Assembly (NCBI GenBank): GCA_004557505.1
Contig: SFGZ01000010.1
Span: 28,983-92,982, forward strand
Reading direction: 5' to 3'
Source: Coriobacteriaceae bacterium
GTDB taxonomy: Bacteria; Actinomycetota; Coriobacteriia; Coriobacteriales; Atopobiaceae
Length of the DNA: 64,000 nt
Part shown: positions 16,427 to 25,401 of the stretch, in pieces
Layout of the letters: every line of letters begins with the position of its first letter
Position numbering within the stretch: position 1 is the first letter of the stretch
Notes under the pieces: model-generated
Told to the model about the DNA's origin: nothing
Databases searched by the model: none
Seen by the model: the letters and a program-made list of their open reading frames with translations, nothing else
Position numbers and translations under genes: made by a program

Positions 16427-17824
16427 TCACGCGGAGGGCGCCTCGCCGCCCATCTCCCAGGAGCGCGCGCGCTCGCAGGTGGCATGCAGCGTGACCAGCA
16501 GCGTGTCCGCCGTGGGAAACCACCTGGTGGAGAGCACCGCCTCGCCGTGGTTCACGTAGATCTCGACGGCGGAGCCGTCCACCAGCACCCGCAGCTCGCG
16601 CAGGCGTTCGAGCGGCATCAGGCGCTCGGTGCGCCCGCAGGCGGCCCCCTCGTCCCTGAACGCCATCCTGAGCAGGCCGTCGTCTGCGGAGAAGGAAAGC
16701 CCGAGCCGCCCGTCGAGGCCCAGCTCAAGATCGCCCTCGATGCCCGCAAGCTCGATGTCCGCGTGGTGGTGGGGAAGGATCGCGCCCACCGCCGGACTCA
16801 CGGGCTGGGCAAAGCCGCGAAGCCCGTCTATCTCGGTAACCGGCCACTGGCGAAGAAGGCCGTCCGCACCCACCGTGACCTCTCGCGGCACGGTGAGGCA
16901 GTGGCACCAGGCAAGGCCGTCCGGCGCCGAGGTGTAGTCCGCGTCTGGTATGCCCATCCAGCCGATGAGGATGCAGCGGCCCCCCTCGTCCGTAAAGGTC
17001 TGCGGCGCGTAGAAGTCGAAGCCCCAGTCAAGCTCCACGAAGGTGGCCTCGTCCACCTGCGTGGTCTCGAGGACGCCCTGCGGCAGCGGGAAGTAGCCGG
17101 CCTGGTAGAGGTTCTGCCACCGCGTGGGCTCGCTGGGCAGGCCCTGCGGACACACCACCAGGTAGTCGCGGCCGCCCAGACTGATGACGCTGGGGCACTC
17201 CCACATGTAGCCAAAGGGGTGCGCAGACTCTATGCGCCCGCGGCACGCCCACGCCACGGCATCGGCGGACTCGTAGAGGATCACGTTGCCCGCGTCGTCC
17301 GCGCGCCGGGCGCCCAGTGCCATGTAGTAGCGCCCGCCCTGCTCCCAAACCTTGGGATCGCGCACGTGGCGCGTGAGGTCCGCAGGGTAGTCCCCGGGGC
17401 GGAGCAGGACCTCCTTCTCCGAGAACGAGACGCCGTCTTCGCTCGTGACCATGATCTGGTTGGCGTCGCGGCCGGTGTGGACGTGGTCTCCCTCGTACTT
17501 CACGTTGCCGGTGTAGTAGAGGCGCAGAAGGTCGCCGCCGTCTGGCGCCCCGCCTGCCACCACGAGCGCCGAGCCGGAGTAGGCGCCGTCGGCATCCTCG
17601 GGGATCGAGGGCATGATCGCCTCGCCCAGGTCCTCCCAGCGCACGAGGTCCCGACTCGCAAAGTGGCCCCAGCCCCTCTTGCCGGGTGTCGGCCAGGTGG
17701 GGTCTGCCTGGTAAAAGACGTGGTAGGTGCCATGGAACTGGCAGAGGCCGTTGGGATCGTTGAGCCATCCCCGGCGCGGCGCCAGATGGAAGCGGGGCGT
17801 CCAGCGCTCGTGTGCGGAGGTCAT
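16427..17824 (-). CDS. scrB: Sucrose-6-phosphate hydrolase (GH32)
   Basis: 465 residues. The GH32 catalytic residues are visible: the nucleophile in WLNDPNG near residue 21, the transition-state Asp in VRDPKVW, and the acid/base Glu in MWECPSV. The five-bladed propeller is followed by a C-terminal beta-sandwich ending near residue 460. It splits sucrose-6-phosphate, made by the adjacent PTS, into glucose-6-phosphate and fructose. It has no signal peptide, so it is intracellular. GAGAGGAG precedes the ATG. It lies 86 bp after scrA, and that gap holds a GGGCGG/CCGCCC hairpin that could lower its expression. Confidence 0.93.
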   Translation of the reverse strand: MTSAHERWTPRFHLAPRRGWLNDPNGLCQFHGTYHVFYQADPTWPTPGKRGWGHFASRDLVRWEDLGEAIMPSIPEDADGAYSGSALVVAGGAPDGGDLLRLYYTGNVKYEGDHVHTGRDANQIMVTSEDGVSFSEKEVLLRPGDYPADLTRHVRDPKVWEQGGRYYMALGARRADDAGNVILYESADAVAWACRGRIESAHPFGYMWECPSVISLGGRDYLVVCPQGLPSEPTRWQNLYQAGYFPLPQGVLETTQVDEATFVELDWGFDFYAPQTFTDEGGRCILIGWMGIPDADYTSAPDGLAWCHCLTVPREVTVGADGLLRQWPVTEIDGLRGFAQPVSPAVGAILPHHHADIELAGIEGDLELGLDGRLGLSFSADDGLLRMAFRDEGAACGRTERLMPLERLRELRVLVDGSAVEIYVNHGEAVLSTRWFPTADTLLVTLHATCERARSWEMGGEAPSA

Positions 17825-17910
17825 GGGGGCTCCTCTCTAGTTGGCGCAGGTCAAGCGCGGGACGGGCGGCCACCCGAGGCGACCGCCCGCGTATGGCGCA
17901 GCGGTCGCGC

Positions 17911-19887
17911 CTAGCGCGTGGCCACCACGGCGTCTCCGGCCTTGACCTCGCCGGTCGCAAGCTGGTCGACCGCAGTGTATGTGTCGGTGTTGGTTACCAC
18001 AAGCATCGTCGTTGCCGCCTTGTCGGCCGCCCTGATGGCATCGAGGTCCGCCTCCACAAGGACGTCTCCGCGCTTTACGTGGTCGCCCACCTTGGCGCGG
18101 GGCGTGAAGGGCTTGCCCTTGAGCTCGACGGTGTCGATCCCGATGTGGATGAGGACCTCGGCGCCCGCATCGGAGAGCAGGCCGAGGGCGTGTCCGGTCT
18201 CGGCGACCACGGTCACCGTGCCGTCGACGGGCGAGACGATCCTGCCGTCCGCGGGCTCGACCGCGATGCCCCTGCCCATGGCGAGCGAGGCAAAGACGGG
18301 GTCGGAGACGTCTGCCAGCGCGATGGCGGTGCCGTTGACGGGGGCGCCGATGGTCTCGGCCTTGGGCGCCTCGGCTGCGGACGCCTCGGCCTTCTCCCCG
18401 GCCTCGAGGTCACGGGCCTCGCCGCAGGCCGCGTCAGCGGCGTCGGCGAGCGCCTTCTCGGGCACCGCTGCGGACTCCTTGTCGCGGTACGCCACGGACG
18501 AGAGGCCAAAGGCCATGCCAAACGCCACGGCGAACATCACGACGTACTGGATGGGCTGGGAGATGCAGAGCAGGACGCCAAAGATGCCGGTGACGCCGGT
18601 GCCGGACGCGGCGAGGCTGAAGACGAAGCAGCACAGGGCACCGCACGCAGAGCCGATCATGCCGCACACGAAGGGCTTCATGTTGGGCAGGTTCACGCCG
18701 AAGATGGCGGGCTCGGTGATGCCGAGCAGGCAGGAGATGCCGGCGGGGACGGCCAGCGAGCGGGTCTTCTCCGAGCGGGTCTTGAGGGCAACGGCCAGGC
18801 AGGCACCGCCTTGGGCTATGTTGGCGGCGCTGGCGATGGGCAGCCAGTAGGTGACGCCGTACTGGGCGAGCATCGAGACGTCGATGGCGGTGTACATCTG
18901 GTGCAGGCCGGTCACGACGGAGGGCGAGTAGATGAGGCCGATGACGATGTAGCCAATGCCCAGGGGCACCTGGAGGAGCCACATGAGAACGCTCAGGATG
19001 CCGTTCTCAAGCCACACGAAGACGGGGCCAACGAAGAGGATCGTGACGTAGGCGGCAAGGGAGACCGAGAGCAGCGGCGTGAGGAACAGGTCGAACATCT
19101 CGGGGACCACCTTGTGGAGGCGCTTCTCGAAGAAGCAGAGGATCCACACGCCCACCAGGATGGGGATGACGTGGCCCTGGTAGCCAATCCAGTCGATGCC
19201 GTAGACGCCGGGGATCACGTCGAGGGTGATCATGGTGCCCTCGGCTATGGCGGCGCTGGCGCCGTAGGCGTTGATGAAGTCTGAGCTGATGAGCAGCGCG
19301 CCGAGCGAGGCGCCGAGGTAGGGGTTGCCTCCAAAGACCGTTGCGGCCGAGAAGCCCAAGAGGATCTGGAGGTTGCCCAGGGCGCAGGCGTTGATCAGCG
19401 AGGCGATGCGCCACCAGACGTTGGCGGTGTCGAGCGCGAAGAAGCCCCCGCCGCCGTCTGCCACGGGGGTGCCCATGAACTGCACGGCGCTCATGATGCC
19501 CATGAGCATGCCGGACGCCACGATGGCGGGGATGATGGGCACGAAGACGTCCGAGAGGACCTTGACGGCGCGCTGGAGGGCGTTGCCCCGGTTGGCGGCG
19601 GCCACCTTGGCCTCGGCCTTGGAGGCGGCGGTGACGCCGGACTGGGCGATGAGCTCGTCGAAGACCTTGTCGACGGTGCCGGTGCCAAAGATCACCTGGA
19701 GCTGGCCCGAGGCCTGGAAGCTGCCCTTGGCGCCCACGACGTCGCCGAGCTTGTCCTTGTCGACCTTGCCGTCGTCGGCGATGACCAGGCGCAGGCGCGT
19801 GGCGCAGTGCGCCGCCGAGACGATGTTGCCCGCGCCGCCGATCGCCTCCAGGACCTCGCGGGCCGCCTCTGCGTAGTCTAGAGCCAT
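17911..19887 (-). CDS. scrA: Sucrose-type PTS permease EIIBCA
   Basis: 658 residues carrying three domains. EIIB has Cys28 in HCATRLRLV, EIIC has about ten membrane segments (roughly 105-465), and a Glc-type EIIA has its active His in VLIHIGIDTVEL near residue 588. An Ala/Glu-rich linker joins EIIC and EIIA. It imports and phosphorylates a beta-glucoside- or sucrose-type sugar; sucrose is favoured because a GH32 hydrolase follows. The start at 19887 is set by GGGAG and matches the EIIB start. Two operator-like sites for the LacI protein lie just upstream. Confidence 0.92.
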   Translation of the reverse strand: MALDYAEAAREVLEAIGGAGNIVSAAHCATRLRLVIADDGKVDKDKLGDVVGAKGSFQASGQLQVIFGTGTVDKVFDELIAQSGVTAASKAEAKVAAANRGNALQRAVKVLSDVFVPIIPAIVASGMLMGIMSAVQFMGTPVADGGGGFFALDTANVWWRIASLINACALGNLQILLGFSAATVFGGNPYLGASLGALLISSDFINAYGASAAIAEGTMITLDVIPGVYGIDWIGYQGHVIPILVGVWILCFFEKRLHKVVPEMFDLFLTPLLSVSLAAYVTILFVGPVFVWLENGILSVLMWLLQVPLGIGYIVIGLIYSPSVVTGLHQMYTAIDVSMLAQYGVTYWLPIASAANIAQGGACLAVALKTRSEKTRSLAVPAGISCLLGITEPAIFGVNLPNMKPFVCGMIGSACGALCCFVFSLAASGTGVTGIFGVLLCISQPIQYVVMFAVAFGMAFGLSSVAYRDKESAAVPEKALADAADAACGEARDLEAGEKAEASAAEAPKAETIGAPVNGTAIALADVSDPVFASLAMGRGIAVEPADGRIVSPVDGTVTVVAETGHALGLLSDAGAEVLIHIGIDTVELKGKPFTPRAKVGDHVKRGDVLVEADLDAIRAADKAATTMLVVTNTDTYTAVDQLATGEVKAGDAVVATR

Positions 19888-19922
19888 GTGGTCTCCCTTC
19901 CCCAAGCAATGCACATAATTAT

Positions 19923-19995
19923 GGAACCGTTCTCACTCCTATTTCATGGATAAGTAATCTAAAAATAATAGTTATATATGAAATCGTTCTCACAA
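19923..19995. promoter_or_regulatory. Two LacI-type operator sites upstream of scrA
   Basis: ACCGTTCTCACT within 19923-19937 and ATCGTTCTCACAA within 19979-19995 share the core CGTTCTCA, spaced about 56 bp. The same core in inverse orientation (TGAGAACG) occurs at 21140-21147 upstream of the lacI-type gene. The spacing would suit repressor binding around the scrA promoter. Confidence 0.6.
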
Positions 19996-20112
19996 ATTCA
20001 ATAGTAGTCAAAGCCCGACTGTGAAAATGTGGATTGTAGGAATAACGGTGAGTGGTCTGAAAATGTCCGTAAACGGCGCGGCATGTCAGTGCCGGTGGCG
20101 GCATCCCAAGGG

Positions 20113-21096
20113 CTAGCGCGAGCTCGTGCGGGCGTAGATCTCGTAGCCCATGCGCAGCTCGCGGGGAACCCCGTCGCCATCGGTCATGGCGTCGACCAGC
20201 ATCTTTGCCGCCTCGGCACCGCTTGTGAGGTAGTAGAAGCGGACTGTCGTGAGGCTGGGGGTCACGATCTTCGAGAGCGTGGAGTCTCCCACGCCCGTCA
20301 CCTGGACGTCCTCGGGGATGCTCTTGCCATACTCGCGCAGGCAGGTCATGGCACCGAAGGCGATGTCGTCGGTGGCGCAGACGAGCGCGTCGACGCCTGG
20401 CACGGCATCGAGGATCTTCTCGGCGCAGAGGTAGCCGGAGTCCACCGTAAAGGTGGCGCTCTGCTGCGCCTGGGGGTTAGCGCTCACGCCCATGCCGGTG
20501 CAGGCGTCGATGAAGGCGCGGTGGCGCTCCCGGCCGGCCGCCACGTCCTTCTCGTAGACGCCTATGTAGCCGGGGGTGCGGGAGGTCTTGAGGACGGAGC
20601 GCGTGAGGTCGTAGAGGGCATGGTAGTCATCCTGGTAGACGCAGGAGTGACCGCTCAGGCGCTGGCCCAGGATGATCACGGGGATGTTGAGCGAGTCGAG
20701 CGCACGTCGGTGGGCGTGCGTGAACGCCGTGGCAATGAGGATGATGCCGTCGACCTTGTTGCGCTCGGCAAAGAGGTTGAGATAGTCGACCTCAACCTTC
20801 TCGTCGTTGTCCGTGTTGGCGAGAAGCACCTGGTAGCCGCTCTGCCCGAGTACCTTGGTGATGCCGGCGACCATCCGGCTCACCGAGTGGGAGTTGATTT
20901 TGGGGATGATGACGCCCACGAGCTTGGTCTTGCCCGTCCGCAGCGTGCGTGCCTGCTGGGAGGGGACGTAGCCCGTCTCGTTGATGACGCGCGAGATGAG
21001 CTCGCGCTTCTCCCTCGAGACGTACCCGTCGTTGAGGTAGCGCGAGACGGTTGCTCGCGAGACTCCCGCGCGCCTCGCTATCTCGTTTATGTCCAC
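20113..21096 (-). CDS. LacI-family transcriptional repressor of the sucrose locus
   Basis: 327 residues. The N-terminal HTH (DINEIARRAGVSRATVSRYL) and hinge helix (SQQARTLRTGKT) are followed by a periplasmic-binding-protein-like sensor domain. The gene starts at a GTG (21096) with GGGAGG upstream. It is upstream of and collinear with scrA-scrB, and a TGAGAACG site at its own start suggests autoregulation. The effector is probably sucrose-6-phosphate or fructose, by analogy with ScrR; this is inference. Confidence 0.92.
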   Translation of the reverse strand: MDINEIARRAGVSRATVSRYLNDGYVSREKRELISRVINETGYVPSQQARTLRTGKTKLVGVIIPKINSHSVSRMVAGITKVLGQSGYQVLLANTDNDEKVEVDYLNLFAERNKVDGIILIATAFTHAHRRALDSLNIPVIILGQRLSGHSCVYQDDYHALYDLTRSVLKTSRTPGYIGVYEKDVAAGRERHRAFIDACTGMGVSANPQAQQSATFTVDSGYLCAEKILDAVPGVDALVCATDDIAFGAMTCLREYGKSIPEDVQVTGVGDSTLSKIVTPSLTTVRFYYLTSGAEAAKMLVDAMTDGDGVPRELRMGYEIYARTSSR

Positions 21097-21137
21097 GCCC
21101 TCCCGCCTCCCTTGTGCGCGTGCGTCCCATCATGCAT

Positions 21138-21154
21138 TATGAGAACGATACCAG
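21138..21154. promoter_or_regulatory. LacI-type operator at the repressor gene
   Basis: TATGAGAACGATACCAG matches the inverse of the two scrA-proximal sites over TGAGAACG. It lies about 45 bp upstream of the GTG of the lacI-type gene and fits autorepression. Confidence 0.55.
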
Positions 21155-21253
21155 ACGGCACGTGTGGCCGCAGGGTGAGCACGGCAAGAGGCATGGGGTA
21201 AGCTCTTGGGCGTAACGTCGCGCCACGCGGACCGGCGCGGAAGGGAGTACACC

Positions 21254-21922
21254 ATGCTGATGGAGGACGCGCGCGCACGCATCGTCGCGTTCGGCAGGAG
21301 AATCGCCACCGAGGGCCTTGCCGTGGGGACGAGCGGGAACCTCTCGGAGTATGACCCAACGACCGGCCTCATGGCCATCAGCCCCTCGGGGCTTGGGTAC
21401 TTTGAGACCACGCCCGCAGACGTCGTGGTGCTCCGCCTGGACGGCGGCGTGGTCGAGGGAGGCCGTCGGCCGTCCTCCGAGGCACCGCTCCATGCCGAGG
21501 TCTACCGCCGCCGCCCCGCGGCCCGCGCCGTGGTGCATACGCACTCCCCCTACGCAACCACGCTTGCCGCGCTCGGCGAGCCCATCCGCGCCGTTCACTT
21601 CACGATCGCGGATTCCGGTGCCGAGGAGGTGCCGCTCTCGCCCTATGTCACGTTTGGCACGCCCGGGCTGGCCGCCTCGGTGGGGAAGGCCTTTGGCGAG
21701 CACCCCGGGACCAACGCCGTGCTCATGGAGAGCCACGGGCTTGTCGCCTGCGGCCCCAGCATGGGCGCCGCCTTCGGACTTGCCGTCAACCTGGAGTTTG
21801 TCTCGCGCATACAGTGGCAGGCGGAGTGCGTGGGCACGCCGCGCGTGCTCTCCGGCGAGGAGGTCACGGGCGCCTCCAGGCGCTTCGAGACGTATGGCCA
21901 GCCCGCCGGCGGCACGGCATAG
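21254..21922 (+). CDS. Class II aldolase (FucA/AraD-like)
   Basis: 222 residues of the class II aldolase/epimerase fold. The phosphate-binding GTSGNLS lies near residue 27, the catalytic Glu in SSEAPLH near 76, and the zinc ligands in HTHSPYA (about 94-96) and SHG (about 159). Family members cleave L-fuculose-1-phosphate or epimerise L-ribulose-5-phosphate. The length (222) is near FucA (215), but no fuc or ara genes are nearby, so the substrate is open. Start 21254 follows GGAAGGGAG. The phosphoesterase gene follows after 77 bp. Confidence 0.88.
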   Translation: MLMEDARARIVAFGRRIATEGLAVGTSGNLSEYDPTTGLMAISPSGLGYFETTPADVVVLRLDGGVVEGGRRPSSEAPLHAEVYRRRPAARAVVHTHSPYATTLAALGEPIRAVHFTIADSGAEEVPLSPYVTFGTPGLAASVGKAFGEHPGTNAVLMESHGLVACGPSMGAAFGLAVNLEFVSRIQWQAECVGTPRVLSGEEVTGASRRFETYGQPAGGTA

Positions 21923-21999
21923 GGACCGTTGGCTGCGATGCGGGGGCCTGGGGCCAAAAAGAGGTTGGGGCGGTGGCGTTGCCCACAAAGGAGGCGCGC

Positions 22000-23178
22000 A
22001 TGATCGACGAGACGGACGGGAGGCCTTGGCCGCTGCGCTTTGACTCCGAGGGACGCTTCCGCGTGCTACAGCTCTCCGACATCCAGGAGACCTCGCACGT
22101 GCGCGAGGACACCATGGCGCTTCTCCGCGCGGCTCTCGACGAGGCGAAGCCGGACCTCGTGGTGCTCACGGGCGACCAGATCAAGGGCTACGCGGTGGAG
22201 TTTGCCCTGGGCGAGGGCGCGGAGCGGGCCCGCACCGTGGTAAGGAAGATCTGCCTGCCCATGGTCGAGCGGAGCGTCCCCTTCGTGGTCACCTACGGCA
22301 ACCACGACCGCCAGTGCGGCGTTGGGAACGAGGGGCAGGAGAGCTGGTACGAGGCCATTCCCGGGTGCGTGAACGGCATCATAGCGGCCCGCGAGCCCGC
22401 GCTGTACCACACCGCCGGGACGCTTGCCGTGCCCGTGCTCTCGCACGATGGCGGGGACATCCGCCTGGCCGTGGTGGTGGCGGACTCCGGGGCGGGCACG
22501 GGCAGCGGCGGCTACGAGCCTTTCGACCCCGCGCTGACCTCGTGGATCACGGGCTGCGCCCGGGGTCTTGCGGGGCGGGCGGGCCACAGGGTCCCCTGCA
22601 TCCTCTACCAGCACATCCCACCCGTCCAGGTCTATGACTGCCTGCGCGAGGCCTGCGAGGGCGAGCGTGGCGTGCCGGGGTTCCGCGCTCGCTACCACCC
22701 CGGCCACACGCTTGTCCCCGCCGACGAGCTGCGCGTTTCCGGCGGGCTTCGGGAGCCCGTGTGCAGCCCCGACACGGACACCGGCGAGGTCGCGGCCCTC
22801 ATGCGCGAGGGGAGCACCTTTGCCGTCTACTTTGGCCACGATCACAAGAACACGCTCGTCTCCCGCTACGGGAGCATGGACCTTGGGTATGCGCCGTCCG
22901 CCGGCTTCGGCTCCTACGGGCCGGGAACCTCGCGCGCGGCGCGCCTCTTCTCCTTTGGCGAGGAGGATCCCGCTCGCTATGCGACGTGCCTGCTCACATA
23001 TGCGGAGCTGGTGGGATCACGCACCGAGCGCCCGCTTGCCGACTGGGCCTCCGAGCGCGTGCCCGTCTCGGCGGAGGAGGCGCGCGAGATTGCGCGTCCC
23101 GCGCTGCCGGTGCTTGGTGCGGCGGCTATTGCGGCGTTTGCCCTCGGCGTGGCAAGGCGGCGGGGGAAGGGCGGATAG
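22000..23178 (+). CDS. Calcineurin-like metallophosphoesterase with C-terminal membrane anchor
   Basis: 392 residues. The metallophosphoesterase motifs are in order: D-x-[H] as SDIQ (Asp27, with Gln29 where most families have His), GDQ near 62, GNHD near 108, a His in QHIPP, and GHDH near 278. The last ~25 residues are a single hydrophobic helix followed by RRRGKGG, a tail anchor that would keep the enzyme on the cytoplasmic face. Similar Gln-containing enzymes occur in the DCR2/PAP29-like branch. Substrate unknown. AAAGGAGG five bases before the ATG predicts strong translation. Confidence 0.82.
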   Translation: MIDETDGRPWPLRFDSEGRFRVLQLSDIQETSHVREDTMALLRAALDEAKPDLVVLTGDQIKGYAVEFALGEGAERARTVVRKICLPMVERSVPFVVTYGNHDRQCGVGNEGQESWYEAIPGCVNGIIAAREPALYHTAGTLAVPVLSHDGGDIRLAVVVADSGAGTGSGGYEPFDPALTSWITGCARGLAGRAGHRVPCILYQHIPPVQVYDCLREACEGERGVPGFRARYHPGHTLVPADELRVSGGLREPVCSPDTDTGEVAALMREGSTFAVYFGHDHKNTLVSRYGSMDLGYAPSAGFGSYGPGTSRAARLFSFGEEDPARYATCLLTYAELVGSRTERPLADWASERVPVSAEEAREIARPALPVLGAAAIAAFALGVARRRGKGG

Positions 23179-23360
23179 GCGGCCATGCGCGCGGCGGCGG
23201 GCGTCGAAGCAGGGCGGAGCATGTCTCCACGCGCGGGGACTGCCGCCGCCATCATGGCACGCCCCGGCATGATCGACGCATACATCGAATGTGAAAGGGC
23301 CGGGGTGCATCGGCCAGGCAAGATGACGCCGGATGCGCTTCCACGCCAAACCCCGTGGCA

Positions 23361-23396
23361 CGGGCCCTCAGGCACCGCCTGGTGCCGGAGGGCCCG
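23361..23396. terminator. Bidirectional hairpin between phosphoesterase and cysE
   Basis: CGGGCCCTC (23361-23369) pairs with GAGGGCCCG (23388-23396), and GGCACC/GGTGCC pair inside, giving a nearly unbroken 15-bp stem. It lies between convergent genes and is followed by TCTCTCC on the plus strand. Confidence 0.6.
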
Positions 23397-23446
23397 TCTC
23401 TCCCTGACCGCGCATGCCGAGAGGTCGCGGCGCGAATGCGGAGAGG

Positions 23447-24121
23447 TCACAGCGTGCAGGACCAGCGGATGTTCTCGTCGTCTAGCTCGCTGGGGTCGAA
23501 GTCGTCCTCCACGAGGTGCGGACCGCTGAAGCGACGGTCGCGCACGACCTTCGCCGGGACCCCGGCAACCGTGACGTCGTGCGGCACGTCATGGACCACG
23601 ACGGAGCCGGCGGCGACCTTGGCGTTGTCGCCAACGGTGATGTCGCCCAGAACGATGGCGCCGGCACCAACCATGACGTTGTTGCCCAGCGTGGGGTGGC
23701 GCTTGCCGCCGTGCTTGCCGGTCATGCCAAAGGTGACGCCCTGGTAGACAAGGCAGTCGTCCCCTATGATCGACGTGGCGCCAATGACAACGCCAATGCC
23801 GTGATCGATGGTGAAGCGACGGCCTATCTGCGCGGAGGGGAAGATGTCCGCCCCCAGCCTGCGGCGCGTGCGCTTGGCAAGGAGCAGGGCCAGCCCCCTC
23901 ATGCCATGGGTGTAGAGCCAGTGGTGGCGCCGGTGCGCCCAGACGATGTGGGTCCCCGTCGAATAGAGCACGATGTCCCATATCGAGTTGGCGGCGGGGT
24001 CGCGCTCGAGCGCCGCGCGCGCGTCCTCGCGCATGACCTCGAAGAGCGGCATCTCGTCGACGGTCCGCATGTCGCTGGCGCTCGCGACGCCGGCGGCACG
24101 GGCTGCGAGCCGGGCGCTCAT
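23447..24121 (-). CDS. cysE: Serine O-acetyltransferase
   Basis: 224 residues. An N-terminal helical region is followed by a left-handed hexapeptide-repeat beta-helix (IGRRFTIDHGIGVVIG, then IIGDDCLVYQGV and onward) with catalytic His in IDHG. It makes O-acetylserine from serine and acetyl-CoA, the substrate of the upstream cysK product. The C-terminus is acidic and ends CTL rather than the Ile typical of the CysK-binding tail, so cysteine synthase complex formation is uncertain. The ATG overlaps the cysK stop (ATGA), so the two are translationally coupled. Confidence 0.92.
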   Translation of the reverse strand: MSARLAARAAGVASASDMRTVDEMPLFEVMREDARAALERDPAANSIWDIVLYSTGTHIVWAHRRHHWLYTHGMRGLALLLAKRTRRRLGADIFPSAQIGRRFTIDHGIGVVIGATSIIGDDCLVYQGVTFGMTGKHGGKRHPTLGNNVMVGAGAIVLGDITVGDNAKVAAGSVVVHDVPHDVTVAGVPAKVVRDRRFSGPHLVEDDFDPSELDDENIRWSCTL

Positions 24122-25032
24122 GAGAGGTCCATCGAGAGGTAGCGCTCGCCGGTGTCGGGAAGGATGGCGACGATGACCTTGCCTGCGTTCTGGGGACGCC
24201 TGGCAAGCTCGACGGCGGCAGCCGCGGCCGCACCGGATGAGATGCCGACGAGCAGGCCGTAGTCGGCCGCGAGACGCTTCTTGGCGTCGATGGCGGTTGC
24301 GGAGGCAACGGGCACGACCTCGTCCACCACGGAGGCGTCATAGGTCTTGGGGACGAAGCCCGCGCCAATGCCCTGGATCTTGTGGGGCCCGGCGGGCTTG
24401 CCCTCGAGGACCGCAGACTCCGCGGGCTCGACGGCAATGCCCTGGACAGAGGGCTTTTTCTCCTTGAGGAACCGGGCGGTGCCGGAGATGGTGCCGCCGG
24501 TGCCGACGCCAGCGACGATGAAGTCGACCGTGCCCTCGGTGTCTTCCCAGACCTCGGGGCCGGTGGTCTCGTAGTGGGCCTGCGGGTTTGCCGGGTTCAC
24601 AAACTGGCCGGCAACGATGGCGCCCGGGGCCTTTTGGCGAAGCCTCTCGGCCTCGTCGACGGCACCCCTCATGCCGTCCTTGCCAGGCGTGAGGACGATC
24701 TGCGCGCCGTAGGATGCGGCGAGCTTGCGACGCTCGACGGACATGGTCTCGGGCATGACGAGGACCATCCTGTAGCCGCGTGCGGCGGCGAGCATGGCGA
24801 GGCCAACGCCGGTGTTGCCAGAGGTGGGCTCGATCACAATGCCGCCGGGTTTCAGGCTCCCGTCTCTCTCGGCCGCGTCAAGCATGGCGCGTGCGATGCG
24901 GTCCTTGACGGAGCCGCCAGGGTTGGCGGCCTCGTGTTTGCCGTAGATGGTCGCTGCGCCATCTGCGAGTCCCGAGAGGTCGACCAGGGGGGTCGAGCCG
25001 ATAAGGGTCTCGACCTTTCTTGCTACTTTCAT
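24118..25032 (-). CDS. cysK: O-acetylserine sulfhydrylase (cysteine synthase A)
   Basis: 304 residues of fold-type II PLP enzyme. The PLP lysine is in NPGGSVKDRIA (about residue 43), the substrate loop in TSGNTG (about 70-75) and the phosphate-binding loop in GVGTGGTISG. It replaces the acetyl group of O-acetylserine with sulfide to give cysteine. Start 25032 is preceded by GGAG/GGAAAG and aligns with family N-termini; the longer open frame lacks a ribosome site. It forms an operon with cysE, with a palindrome about 100 bp upstream. Confidence 0.95.
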   Translation of the reverse strand: MKVARKVETLIGSTPLVDLSGLADGAATIYGKHEAANPGGSVKDRIARAMLDAAERDGSLKPGGIVIEPTSGNTGVGLAMLAAARGYRMVLVMPETMSVERRKLAASYGAQIVLTPGKDGMRGAVDEAERLRQKAPGAIVAGQFVNPANPQAHYETTGPEVWEDTEGTVDFIVAGVGTGGTISGTARFLKEKKPSVQGIAVEPAESAVLEGKPAGPHKIQGIGAGFVPKTYDASVVDEVVPVASATAIDAKKRLAADYGLLVGISSGAAAAAAVELARRPQNAGKVIVAILPDTGERYLSMDLS

Positions 25033-25132
25033 CTTTCCGCTCCCTGTATGTCTGGTGACGAGGCAAGTCGGCTGCCTCCACTGGGGCTCCTCCGCCGGAC
25101 AACTCGTCATGCACAAGGGTGACACTTATAAA

Positions 25133-25149
25133 CCTACTGCACAAGTAGG
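25133..25149. promoter_or_regulatory. Palindromic operator candidate upstream of cysK-cysE
   Basis: CCTACT, five bases, AGTAGG form a perfect interrupted palindrome within an AT-rich patch about 100 bp upstream of cysK. On the minus strand TATAAG follows it, a possible -10 box. Cysteine operons are often repressed by Rrf2-type (CymR-like) proteins at sites of this size; the regulator is not in the window. The rest of the 25033-25401 gap shows nothing recognisable. Confidence 0.45.
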
Positions 25150-25401
25150 AATTACCGGATTGAAACGAAATCCTGTTTCATCGGTGGGGGCGCCGGCCCC
25201 TCCGTGGGTTGATGCCGGCCTCACCGGGCGCACCGCGCGTCGTTCTGTGGCGGCGAGATTGGCCGCATGCGAAGAAATGCATGCCGACCACGCGGGGGTG
25301 GCGAACTCGTTGCGCGAGGAGGGCTGGGACGAGTAAGGTGGAGTGGTAGACACATGGCCATGGGTTCTCGGCTGGGAATGGCAGTCTTTGAGAGGGATGC
25401 C

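Noticed and set aside
14784..16523. 579-codon minus-strand frame opposite the activase and FSA genes
   Set aside because: Antisense shadow of two genes with catalytic motifs; His/Arg-rich with no ribosome site or domain.
16148..17914. 588-codon plus-strand frame opposite scrB
   Set aside because: Runs antisense through GH32 motifs; no recognisable fold.
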